Assembly (NCBI GenBank): GCA_022704585.1
Contig: JAKJGD010000062.1
Coordinates: 1 to 8,318 of the forward strand
Reading direction: 5' to 3'
Source of the DNA: Spirochaetota bacterium
GTDB taxonomy: Bacteria; Spirochaetota; UBA4802; UBA5550
DNA length: 8,318 nucleotides
Every line of letters begins with the position of its first letter. Positions within the stretch are counted from its first letter, which is position 1. Below the pieces are notes generated by a model that was given only the letters and a program-made list of their open reading frames with translations, was not told the origin of the DNA and searched no databases. The position numbers and the translations under genes were made by a program. Of the stretch, positions 1 to 6,590 are shown in pieces.

Positions 1-1
1 C

Positions 2-1567
2 GAGGTGCAGCGCATTCTCAGTATGGTGGATTCGGTCCTCCTCGTCGTGGACGCGTTCGAGGGCACCATGCCGCAGACCAAATACGTGCTCAAGAAATCG
101 CTGGCCGTCGGCCACAAGCCGATCGTCGTGGTGAACAAGATCGACCGGCCGAACAGCAGGCCGGAAGAGGTCGTGGACATGATATTCGACCTCTTCATAG
201 AGCTCAACGCGACCGACGAGCAGCTCGATTTCCCCGTCATTTTCGCGTCAGCGAAGAACGGTGATTCGCACTACAAGCTCTACGACGAGCATACCGACAT
301 GGTGCCGCTCTTCGACACCATTATCAAGCACGTCGGCGAGCCGGGGGGCGACCGGGGGCTTGACCCGCAGTACCTGGTGTCGGCGGTGGGATACGACAAT
401 TACATAGGCAAGATCGGAACGGGAAAGATCCACAACGGTGTGCTCCGTGCCGGCGACGAGATTATGCTCCTCAAGCAGAAGGGTGAGCCGATCAAGGGTA
501 AAATAACCAAGCTCTTCGAGTACCGGGGGCTCAAGAAAGCGGAGATCCGGGAAGCATACGCCGGGGACATCGTCGCCGTCGCCGGCTTTGACAGGATAGA
601 CCTCGGGGACACGCTTGCGGGCGGAGACAACCCGGTGGCGCTGCCGGCGATACAGATCGACGAGCCGACTATCGCGATTACGTTCCAGATAAACGATTCG
701 CCTTTCCTTGGAAAGGAAGGAAAGTATGTCACGTCGCGCCACGTGTGGGAGCGGCTTGAGAAAGAGCTCGAGACCAACGTGAGCCTGGTCATCGAGCGCG
801 CGGGCAACAAGGACTCGTTCACGGTAAAGGGCCGCGGCGAGCTGCAGCTCTCGATCCTGATCGAGAACATGCGGCGGGAAGGATACGAGTTCCAGGTGTC
901 GCGGCCGCAGGTCATATACAAGGAGATCAACGGCGCCAGGCATGAGCCGATGGAAATGGCCATCATCGACGTGGACGAGGAGTACTCCGGCGTCGTCATA
1001 GAAAAGCTGGGCAAGCGGAGGGCGGAGCTGCTCAGCATGACGCAGGGCGTCGACGGGTACACGCGCCTCGAGATGAAGGTGCCGTCGCGCGGCCTTATCG
1101 GCTTCCGCGGCGAATTTTTAACGGATACTCGGGGCACCGGTATAATGAACCAGTGCTTCGAGGGCTACGAGCCGCACAAGGGCGCCCTCCCTTCGAGGAA
1201 CAGGGGCGTCCTGATCGCCATGGAAGCGGGCACCTCGAACGCCTTCGCGCTGGACAACCTGCAGGAGCGCGGAACCCTGTTCATCGGTTCCGGCGTGCCC
1301 GTGTACGAGGGCATGATCATCGGCGAGAACAGCCGCGAGAACGACATGGAAGTAAACCCCTGCAAGACCAAGAAGCTTACCAACATGCGGGCCTCTGGCT
1401 CGGACGAAGCGATACGACTCACGCCGCCGCGCCTGTTTTCGCTCGAGCAGGCAATCGCATATATTGAAGACGACGAACTGCTGGAGATCACGCCGAAAAG
1501 CATCCGGATGAGAAAGCGCGTTCTCAATGCGCTTGACCGCAAGAGGGGACAAAAGTACGCGGTGTAG
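2..1567 (+). CDS. typA: TypA/BipA ribosome-associated translational GTPase (5' end missing)
   Basis: TypA/BipA is an EF-G-like GTPase that binds the 70S ribosome and helps ribosome assembly and stress or cold adaptation. The visible part starts at codon GAG (bases 2-4) and reads EVQRILSMVDSVLLVVDAFEG, which aligns with E. coli BipA from about residue 84. About 83 residues are therefore outside the window, including the P-loop, switch regions and DTPGH motif. The G4 motif NKID is at bases 134-145 and the G5-like SAK at 248-256. The elongation-factor beta-barrel, the domain-III motifs (GRGELQLSILIENMRREG) and the TypA-specific C-terminal part follow, with PSRGLIGFR, GTLFIGSGVPVYEGMIIGE and KKLTNMRASGSDEA all clear. 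The C-terminus is intact and ends in TAG. The GTG at base 5 is internal and not a real start. The gene faces the efflux operon tail to tail. The identity is very secure. Confidence 0.97.
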   Translation, partial: EVQRILSMVDSVLLVVDAFEGTMPQTKYVLKKSLAVGHKPIVVVNKIDRPNSRPEEVVDMIFDLFIELNATDEQLDFPVIFASAKNGDSHYKLYDEHTDMVPLFDTIIKHVGEPGGDRGLDPQYLVSAVGYDNYIGKIGTGKIHNGVLRAGDEIMLLKQKGEPIKGKITKLFEYRGLKKAEIREAYAGDIVAVAGFDRIDLGDTLAGGDNPVALPAIQIDEPTIAITFQINDSPFLGKEGKYVTSRHVWERLEKELETNVSLVIERAGNKDSFTVKGRGELQLSILIENMRREGYEFQVSRPQVIYKEINGARHEPMEMAIIDVDEEYSGVVIEKLGKRRAELLSMTQGVDGYTRLEMKVPSRGLIGFRGEFLTDTRGTGIMNQCFEGYEPHKGALPSRNRGVLIAMEAGTSNAFALDNLQERGTLFIGSGVPVYEGMIIGENSRENDMEVNPCKTKKLTNMRASGSDEAIRLTPPRLFSLEQAIAYIEDDELLEITPKSIRMRKRVLNALDRKRGQKYAV

Positions 1568-1575
1568 GGCGCACG

Positions 1576-3537
1576 CTACTCGTACCGAAGCGCCTCTATC
1601 GGATGCAGGCGGGACGCCTGTACCGCGGGCCACAGGCCGAAGACGACGCCGATTAATATCGAGAAAAAGGTCGAGAGCAAAACTGCAGAGAGAGATATCC
1701 GCACGGTCCAGTCTGCCATAAAAGAAATCAACGCCGAGATACCCGAGCCCAGGAGTATGCCCGCGACCCCCCCGGAAAGGGTAAGGATAGCCGCTTCTAT
1801 AAGAAACTGGATGAGGATGTCCTTCCGGCGTGCCCCGATCGCCTTCCTGAGCCCGATCTCCTTTATGCGCTCCTTGACGGATACAAGCATGATGTTCATG
1901 ATGCCGATCCCGCCCACGAAAAGCGATATTGCCGCGACGATGCCGAGGAGAAGGCTCATCGTTTTCGTCGTGCTCGTTATCATATCGCGAATCTCGGCCA
2001 TGTCCCGGATCTCGAATGAATCACTGTCCGTGACCGGATCAAGCCGCTGTCTCTTGTTTATGAGGTCGGTCATCGAAGCGATGGCCTGGTCGATAATTGT
2101 ATCGTTCTTCACTTGGACATCGATGGAATCGAGAAATTCTTTTCCAAGAATCCGGTACATGGCGGTGGTTACCGGGACGACCACCATGTCGTCCTGGTCG
2201 TGCATGAAAGACATGCCTTTCACCGGGAGGACGCCGATTATCCTGAAATTGATACGGTTGACTTTAATGGTCCGGCCGACCGGGTCCTCCCCCCCGAAAA
2301 GCTCCCTGACGGGGGTTGCACCGATAACAGCGACCTTTGCCCGGGAACGGAGTTCATCATCGGTAAAGAATCGTCCCATGATAGGCACTGCCGCGCGCAT
2401 GTACGGAAAATTAACGCCCGTACCCCAGAGTTGCGTATTCCAGTTTTTGTTGTTGAATACGATCTGGGCCCTGCCGGTTACAGATTCCGATACGAGCTTT
2501 ACCTCGGGAAGGCGGGAAATAGCCTTGCTGTCCTTGAGGGTGAATCGGACGAACTTGCCGGATTCCATGGCAATGCTCATCTGTTTACGGGAGCCGGGCC
2601 TGATTGAAACAAGGTTGGAGCCCAGCGAGCTCATGCTTTGCTTGATCGACTCTTTCGCGCCCTCACCGATGGCTATCATGGAAATAACTGCCGCGACCCC
2701 GATCATTATCCCCAGCATGGAGAGCAGTGAGCGCATTTTATGGGAAAATATCGCGCCCAGCGCCTGCCTCAGGTAATCTATGAATTCGGCAGTACCCAGG
2801 TATGAATGCTTGCCCCCCAGAATCTCGTCGAGCGGCACTGCGGACTGCGGGGAAGGTCGTTTCCTGCCCCGTTTTTTTTCGTCGGAGATTATGACGCCAT
2901 CGCGCATGCGTATGATCCGTCCCGCGTGCGCGGCTATCTCGTTTTCATGGGTCACCATGATGATCGTTATGCCGTCCGCGTTCAGTTTTTCAAGAAGGCC
3001 GATTATCTCCTCCTCGCTTTTCGTGTCAAGGTTGCCGGTCGGCTCGTCAGCGAAGAGTATCCGGGGATTGTTGACCATGGCGCGCGCTATGGCGACACGC
3101 TGCTGCTCGCCGCCCGACAGCTCGTTCGGGACATGCTCTTCACGATGAGAAAGCATGACGCGTTTGAGCTGCTCCAGCGCGGCCTGCCGATAGTTGCGCT
3201 TGCCTGCATAAACCAGGGGCAGGCCCGTGTTATCGACCGCCGTCATCCGGGGAAGGAGGTTGAACTGCTGGAAGACGAAGCCGGCGGTGGCGTTCCTGAT
3301 AAGGGAAAGATCATCATCCGAGAGAGAGGATATATCGTTACCCATGAGATGATAAGAACCGGCATCAGGCTTATCAAGAAAACCGAGGATGTTGAGCATC
3401 GTCGATTTGCCGGATCCGGACGGCCCCATGATTGCAATGAATTCGCCCTCGTCAATGGTGAGGGATACATCGTTGAGGGCGTGCACCTTGATTGTGCCGG
3501 TGTCATATACTTTGGAAACGTTTTTTAACTCAATCAT
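1576..3537 (-). CDS. macB: MacB-type ABC transporter: fused ATPase and FtsX-like permease
   Basis: 653 aa, against about 648 for E. coli MacB. This inner-membrane protein uses ATP hydrolysis to drive a periplasmic adaptor and TolC-type channel, exporting macrolides, lipopeptides, toxins or other envelope substrates. The N-terminal ATPase (about 1-225) is complete: Walker A GPSGSGKST at 38-46, Q-loop Gln90, signature LSGGEQQ at 140-146, Walker B ILFADEP at 160-166 and switch His197. A basic linker (KKRGRKR, about 221-227) leads to the first membrane helix (about 268-292). A large periplasmic domain (about 293-524) follows, then three more helices (about 525-550, 575-605, 612-640). The end, PAVQASRLHPIEALRYE, is typical of the family. 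The gene starts 9 bp after the adaptor stop, with only a weak ribosome-binding site, so it probably depends on coupling to the upstream gene. MacB is the best family match; the substrate cannot be read from sequence. Confidence 0.93.
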   Translation of the reverse strand: MIELKNVSKVYDTGTIKVHALNDVSLTIDEGEFIAIMGPSGSGKSTMLNILGFLDKPDAGSYHLMGNDISSLSDDDLSLIRNATAGFVFQQFNLLPRMTAVDNTGLPLVYAGKRNYRQAALEQLKRVMLSHREEHVPNELSGGEQQRVAIARAMVNNPRILFADEPTGNLDTKSEEEIIGLLEKLNADGITIIMVTHENEIAAHAGRIIRMRDGVIISDEKKRGRKRPSPQSAVPLDEILGGKHSYLGTAEFIDYLRQALGAIFSHKMRSLLSMLGIMIGVAAVISMIAIGEGAKESIKQSMSSLGSNLVSIRPGSRKQMSIAMESGKFVRFTLKDSKAISRLPEVKLVSESVTGRAQIVFNNKNWNTQLWGTGVNFPYMRAAVPIMGRFFTDDELRSRAKVAVIGATPVRELFGGEDPVGRTIKVNRINFRIIGVLPVKGMSFMHDQDDMVVVPVTTAMYRILGKEFLDSIDVQVKNDTIIDQAIASMTDLINKRQRLDPVTDSDSFEIRDMAEIRDMITSTTKTMSLLLGIVAAISLFVGGIGIMNIMLVSVKERIKEIGLRKAIGARRKDILIQFLIEAAILTLSGGVAGILLGSGISALISFMADWTVRISLSAVLLSTFFSILIGVVFGLWPAVQASRLHPIEALRYE

Positions 3538-3546
3538 TGCCGGCCG

Positions 3547-4509
3547 TCATTTCGCTTTTTTACGTGAAGGCATGAACGGGTTGGTGCTGTTTTTAGCTTC
3601 CAGCTTCCGGGATGTATCAATCATGACCGCTACACGGTCTTTTTCGGTAATCCCGGAGAGGATCTCCGCATTCTGGTCGTCTGTTATCCCGATTTTCAAC
3701 TCCCTTTTAACGGGAGTGCTTTTTTTATCTTTTACCAGCCATACGTAATTCGCCTGGCCATCCGTGTAGACCGCGTCAGCGGGAAGGAGGAGTACGTGGT
3801 CATCGGTCTTTTCAATAATGTTGACGTTGGACGTCATGCCTGACCGAAATACCGAAGGCACCGTATCCGGAATGACGTCGACCTCGTACATGGTTACATT
3901 GTTGACGGTTTTGGATTCGAACGATATCAACTCAACCCTGCCTTTCGTCTGAACATCAGGGTACGCATCAAGGTTTATGATGACGTCCTGGCCGACCATT
4001 ACACGGCCGATGTCGGTTTCATCCACGTCAGCGCGCACGATGAGTCGGTCGGACAGTACCAGGATGGCCGTCGCCTCCGTTACGGACTGGCCGGGCTCGA
4101 TCGAGCGGACGATTACGGTGCCGCTTATTGGCGCTATGATCGGAATGGGCTTGTAGGCCTGCTCCCAGTATTTCACCGATTGTGCTCCCTGTGCACGGGC
4201 AGCGTCGATGAGCGCCGCACGTTCCGTGGAGCTCATCCAGGCGAGGATCTGACCCGCGCGTACGGACTGGCCCTCGGTCACCAGTATCGATTCGACCCTT
4301 CCGTTGATGGCGGGCTTAATCTCGAGCCTGTTCCTGGGGAGTACCGTCCCGGTCGCAGAGATCGAGACGCTGATGGCCCCATAGTGGGGCGATATGATTT
4401 TTTCTATGGTCAGAGTGCTCTTGTTTTTGCCGCAGACAAGAAAAACCATTATTACAGAGATGCAAATAAGGATGGAGAAGATAATTGCGGATCGTTTTTT
4501 ATTTATCAT
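3547..4509 (-). CDS. MacA/HlyD-type periplasmic adaptor with very short hairpin
   Basis: 320 aa. This is the periplasmic adaptor (membrane fusion protein) that bridges the MacB-like transporter and the outer-membrane channel. A basic start (MINKKR) and one hydrophobic segment (about 8-26) anchor it. Cys26 follows FLV, which is a poor lipobox, so a plain membrane anchor is more likely than a lipoprotein. The two lipoyl half-motifs are at about 65-92 (IKPAINGRVESILVTEGQSVRAGQIL) and 122-155 (IPIIAPISGTVIVRSIEPGQSV). The beta-barrel (about 156-233, including VDETDIGRVMVGQ and RSGMTSNV) and a membrane-proximal domain follow. Only about 29 residues separate the lipoyl halves, where E. coli MacA has a long coiled-coil hairpin. 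Start: the frame stays open upstream to 4632, but the ATG at 4509 is preceded by AAGGAGA and directly by a normal anchor. The gene overlaps the tolC-like gene by 11 bp. The family is secure; calling it macA rests on its partner. Confidence 0.9.
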   Translation of the reverse strand: MINKKRSAIIFSILICISVIMVFLVCGKNKSTLTIEKIISPHYGAISVSISATGTVLPRNRLEIKPAINGRVESILVTEGQSVRAGQILAWMSSTERAALIDAARAQGAQSVKYWEQAYKPIPIIAPISGTVIVRSIEPGQSVTEATAILVLSDRLIVRADVDETDIGRVMVGQDVIINLDAYPDVQTKGRVELISFESKTVNNVTMYEVDVIPDTVPSVFRSGMTSNVNIIEKTDDHVLLLPADAVYTDGQANYVWLVKDKKSTPVKRELKIGITDDQNAEILSGITEKDRVAVMIDTSRKLEAKNSTNPFMPSRKKAK

Positions 4510-5869
4510 ACGACAGTGTTTCTCCTTGCGCCTGTATCCATGCTGCTTCTGCAACGAGCTCGCTCGCGAGTGCATCAAGATAATATTTTTTAGCCAGGGC
4601 AAGCTCGTTTTCGATGATGATCCAGTTATCAAACTGGATCAGGCCGATTGAATATTGCGATTCAGCTATGCGGGAGCGCTCCTCGGCGGCTTCCACGAAC
4701 TTGCGGCGTACTGCCGTCTGCCCGATGCTGTTCTGCCAGTCGTTCCACTTCTGCTCAAGGTCGAGCAGTACCTTTTCCCTTGTTGCCTGTTCATCGGCCT
4801 TGAGCTTGCGGACCTCCGATTCTGAAGCGCGGTAATTGAAGTAATTGCTCCCGCCGGTGAAGAGGGGCACTGAAACGTCCAGGCCGGCGGAAAGGTTTGT
4901 CCTGCCAGCCGGAAATGAGCTGTCCGATTTCCCGGCGCTTCCGGTCGCGCTGATGACCGGCGAGAACGCGGCAATTTTAGATTTTTTGCCATACTCGGAA
5001 GCTTCGCGCTGTTTCTCGGCCTGGAGGACGAGCGGATGAGTTTTCAACAGTACGTATAAATCGGGACGACCTGATGAAGCAATTTTCCCTGCGAGCTTTT
5101 CATCGGCCGAGACAGGGGCATATACCGGTACGCCCATCTGGCGGAGGAGCTCAAGCTGCGAGATCCGTAAACCGCGCTCCGCCTGCTGCAGTTCGAGCCG
5201 CGCCTGTGCGAGGTTGGCCTCCGCGTTCAAGACCGACCCCCTGTGCTCGCGGCCGGCCCGGTAACGCATTGTGACGAGGTCGAGATTCTTCTTCCACCTG
5301 CTGGCTATCTGCCGCAGAAGATCAATCGATTCCTGGGATTTCATGAGCCGGACATACGATGTTCTCAGGTCCAGCCTGACCTGTGACGACGATACCTGGT
5401 GCCGGTACTTCGACTGGTCGACAAGACTCTCCGCGGACTTGATGTCAAACACTGTTTTAAGCCCGTCGAAGATCATCTGCCTGCCGCTGATGCCGTATGA
5501 ATAGGAATAGGAATCATCCCACTTCTTCTTCGTTGCTTCGTTTACCAGTATCTGGTTAACATTGGTCGAATATTTTTGCGTAGTCTGGTCCTGGCTCGTC
5601 TGGCGGGACACGGTTGCTCCCAGGTTCGCGCTGATCTGGGGCAGGTAACCGCTTATGGCCGAGCCTACTTTAGCCTTGCTCTGTATGATAAGCTCGCGGG
5701 AGGATTTCAGCTCCGGGTTCTTGTCCATCGTTATCGTCACGCACTCTTTCCAGGAAAGCTTCATCTCATCCGCATGTGCGTCACCAAGGATTGCCGGCGA
5801 CAGAATGGCAGAAATTAAAACTGCGATAAGATATTGTTTGAAGTTGATTGTCCTATCATTATGATTCAT
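4499..5869 (-). CDS. TolC-family outer-membrane efflux channel
   Basis: 456 aa, a normal length for the outer-membrane efflux protein (OEP) family. Such proteins trimerise into a beta-barrel with a long periplasmic alpha-barrel and form the exit duct for tripartite pumps. The N-terminus is a signal peptide (hydrophobic core about 13-28) with likely cleavage after AHA at residue 33. Two OEP repeats follow: about 36-245, opening LSWKECVTITMDKNPELKSS, and about 268-450, with LKTHPLVLQAEKQREASE. Each has the expected long amphipathic helices and a strand region (LPQISANLGATVSR near 75-90; AAFSPVISATGSAGKS near 300-315; SVPLFTGGSNYF near 333-344). Start: the frame is open up to 6052, but that extension runs through the regulator gene and has no export signal, while the ATG at 5869 begins a good signal peptide. 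A GGAGG lies 15 nt upstream, rather far. The start overlaps the regulator stop by 11 bp, suggesting translational coupling. Confidence 0.93.
   Translation of the reverse strand: MNHNDRTINFKQYLIAVLISAILSPAILGDAHADEMKLSWKECVTITMDKNPELKSSRELIIQSKAKVGSAISGYLPQISANLGATVSRQTSQDQTTQKYSTNVNQILVNEATKKKWDDSYSYSYGISGRQMIFDGLKTVFDIKSAESLVDQSKYRHQVSSSQVRLDLRTSYVRLMKSQESIDLLRQIASRWKKNLDLVTMRYRAGREHRGSVLNAEANLAQARLELQQAERGLRISQLELLRQMGVPVYAPVSADEKLAGKIASSGRPDLYVLLKTHPLVLQAEKQREASEYGKKSKIAAFSPVISATGSAGKSDSSFPAGRTNLSAGLDVSVPLFTGGSNYFNYRASESEVRKLKADEQATREKVLLDLEQKWNDWQNSIGQTAVRRKFVEAAEERSRIAESQYSIGLIQFDNWIIIENELALAKKYYLDALASELVAEAAWIQAQGETLSYDK
4521..4527 (-). promoter_or_regulatory. Shine-Dalgarno site fixing the adaptor start
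   Basis: Reading on the minus strand, AAGGAGA lies 11 nt before the ATG at 4509-4507. It is the strongest ribosome-binding site in the operon and lies inside the 3' end of the tolC-like gene. It supports starting the adaptor at MINKKRS rather than at the in-frame ATG 41 codons upstream. Confidence 0.75.
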
Positions 5870-6410
5870 CGAGCGTATGCCTGGCCTCCAGGTTATCCAT
5901 AATTTTTGAAAGGGTCTTCTTGAATCTGGACATCTCCTGTTCCGATAAGTTACCGAAAGCCTTACGGTCAATTTCGGATACGATCGAGTTGAACGTTTCG
6001 ATGTTTTTCTTCCCTTCATCCGTGAGGTATAGTTTGAACATGCGTCGGTCATCGGTTCCGGGCCGCCGCGCTATGAGCCTGTTTGCTTCGAGAATATCGA
6101 GTATACGGGTGACGGTGGGCCTGTCTTTAAGCGTCTTGCCGGCAAGGTCGCGCTGGCAAATGCCTTCGTGCTCGGCGACGGCATTCAGGACAACCCACTG
6201 GTCCGGGGTTATCGTATAGCCGCGGAACTTGAATGATCTCAGCATCTCGAGCCGCAGCCTCCCGGCGGTGTTGTTGAGCAGGAATCCGGCTGAATTTTCG
6301 AATATGCGGAATGTTAGCCTGGAGGCTTTTTCAAGCATCTCGATACCCTCATCGAGTGTGGGATGCGTGAAATCCGTTGAGGATTGTTCGGTTTTTCTCG
6401 GCATATCCAT
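5859..6410 (-). CDS. MarR-family transcriptional regulator
   Basis: 183 aa, a little longer than the usual 140-160 because of a polar N-terminal tail of about 20 residues. MarR proteins are dimeric winged-helix repressors that leave DNA when they bind small, often phenolic or otherwise toxic, compounds. The winged helix spans about 66-133: ITPDQWVVLNAVAEHEG, then the helix-turn-helix (QRDLAGKTLKDRPTVTRILDILEANRLI, about 86-113, recognition helix near 96-109), then the wing RRPGTDDRR (115-123) with the conserved Asp-Arg pair. Flanking helices form the dimerisation region. It is the first gene of the efflux operon, so it most likely represses that operon through the palindrome just upstream. 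Start: ATG at 6410 is used, but the ATG at 6404 (residue 3) is about as good, because the only Shine-Dalgarno-like bases (TTTGGA) sit directly before 6410. The ligand is unknown. Confidence 0.92.
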   Translation of the reverse strand: MDMPRKTEQSSTDFTHPTLDEGIEMLEKASRLTFRIFENSAGFLLNNTAGRLRLEMLRSFKFRGYTITPDQWVVLNAVAEHEGICQRDLAGKTLKDRPTVTRILDILEANRLIARRPGTDDRRMFKLYLTDEGKKNIETFNSIVSEIDRKAFGNLSEQEMSRFKKTLSKIMDNLEARHTLDES

Positions 6411-6417
6411 TCCAAAT

Positions 6418-6454
6418 TAGTTGTTATAACAATAATTATAGTACTAATAGTTGT
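6418..6454. repeat. Direct repeat TAGTTGT, 30 bp apart
   Basis: TAGTTGT occurs at 6418-6424 and 6448-6454, a start-to-start distance of 30 bp or about three helical turns. The copies flank the -10 region of the marR promoter, and the first overlaps the 12-bp palindrome. Bases GTTG (6450-6453) and CAAC (6461-6464) also form a short inverted repeat over the -35 side. These could be a second regulator half-site pair on one DNA face, but in AT-rich DNA chance is a real alternative. Confidence 0.3.
6421..6432. promoter_or_regulatory. Perfect 12-bp palindrome, probable MarR operator
   Basis: TTGTTATAACAA reads the same on both strands. It starts just downstream of the -10 box and covers the predicted transcription start of the efflux operon (about -5 to +8). 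A dimeric MarR protein bound there would block RNA polymerase. MarR operators are typically AT-rich inverted repeats of this sort. A second, shorter palindrome, TAGTACTA (6439-6446), begins within the -10 box and extends into the spacer; it could be an accessory contact or chance. Confidence 0.6.
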
Positions 6455-6463
6455 AAAAGTCAA
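6435..6463 (-). promoter_or_regulatory. Sigma-70-type promoter of the marR-tolC-adaptor-macB operon
   Basis: On the minus strand, TTGACT (6463-6458) and TATAAT (6440-6435) are separated by exactly 17 bp. This matches the consensus at 11 of 12 positions. Transcription would begin near 6428, giving a leader of only about 18-24 nt before the regulator ATG. The surrounding DNA is AT-rich, unlike the coding regions. A promoter this strong in front of a repressor gene fits an operon kept off by its own product. Position and motif are seen directly; activity is inferred. Confidence 0.8.
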
Positions 6464-6491
6464 CAAAAAATCAGGCGCATCAGAAATAGAA

Positions 6492-6519
6492 TTGAATTTT
6501 TTTCACCGAACCTGATACT
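6492..6519 (+). promoter_or_regulatory. Possible promoter of the dehydrogenase-MFS pair
   Basis: TTGAAT (6492-6497) and GATACT (6514-6519) are 16 bp apart, each matching 4 of 6 consensus bases. Transcription would start near 6526, leaving a leader of about 65 nt. No better pair was seen between 6464 and 6590. It is the best available candidate, not a convincing one, and this operon may need an activator or another sigma factor. Confidence 0.3.
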
Positions 6520-6533
6520 GTGCAGCACATGTG
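6519..6533. repeat. Overlapping inverted repeats in the dehydrogenase leader
   Basis: TGTG-CAG-CACA (6519-6529) overlaps the perfect palindrome CACATGTG (6526-6533), so TGTG, CACA and TGTG lie in a row. This falls at the predicted transcription start of the dehydrogenase gene, where a repressor site could sit. It is short and may be fortuitous. Confidence 0.2.
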
Positions 6534-6590
6534 TAGGACCCGGAATTACGGGGAGCGGTTCCATTAAATATATACAACAGGATTAATACC

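Noticed and set aside
248..1137. Minus-strand open frames opposite typA
   Set aside because: They mirror a conserved gene in GC-rich DNA where stop codons are scarce on the other strand; no start signal or family features were seen.
1604..1622. Hairpin TGCAGGCG-GGA-CGCCTGTA as a terminator for typA or macB
   Set aside because: It lies in the macB coding end, where the conserved QASRLHP motif explains the sequence, and no T-run follows on either strand.
1757..2776. Long plus-strand open frame of 339 codons opposite the MacB gene
   Set aside because: It is antisense to a strongly conserved coding region, its protein has low-complexity Ser/Arg/Met-rich composition, and it matches no family I recognise.
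4510..4632. In-frame 41-codon extension of the adaptor upstream of 4509
   Set aside because: It lies inside the channel gene, would put a long polar stretch before the membrane anchor, and the ATG at 4509 has a far better ribosome-binding site.
3600..4632. Adaptor as a lipoprotein
   Set aside because: Cys26 is preceded by Phe-Leu-Val, and Val just before Cys is not a usual lipobox residue; a simple N-terminal anchor fits better.
5870..6052. In-frame 61-codon extension of the channel protein
   Set aside because: It overlaps the well-supported MarR gene, is rich in Arg and Ser like out-of-frame translation, and would bury the signal peptide.
6470..6516. Inverted repeat ATCAGG ... CCTGAT
   Set aside because: Only 6 bp per arm with a 35-bp loop, easily due to chance, and not placed as a terminator or operator.
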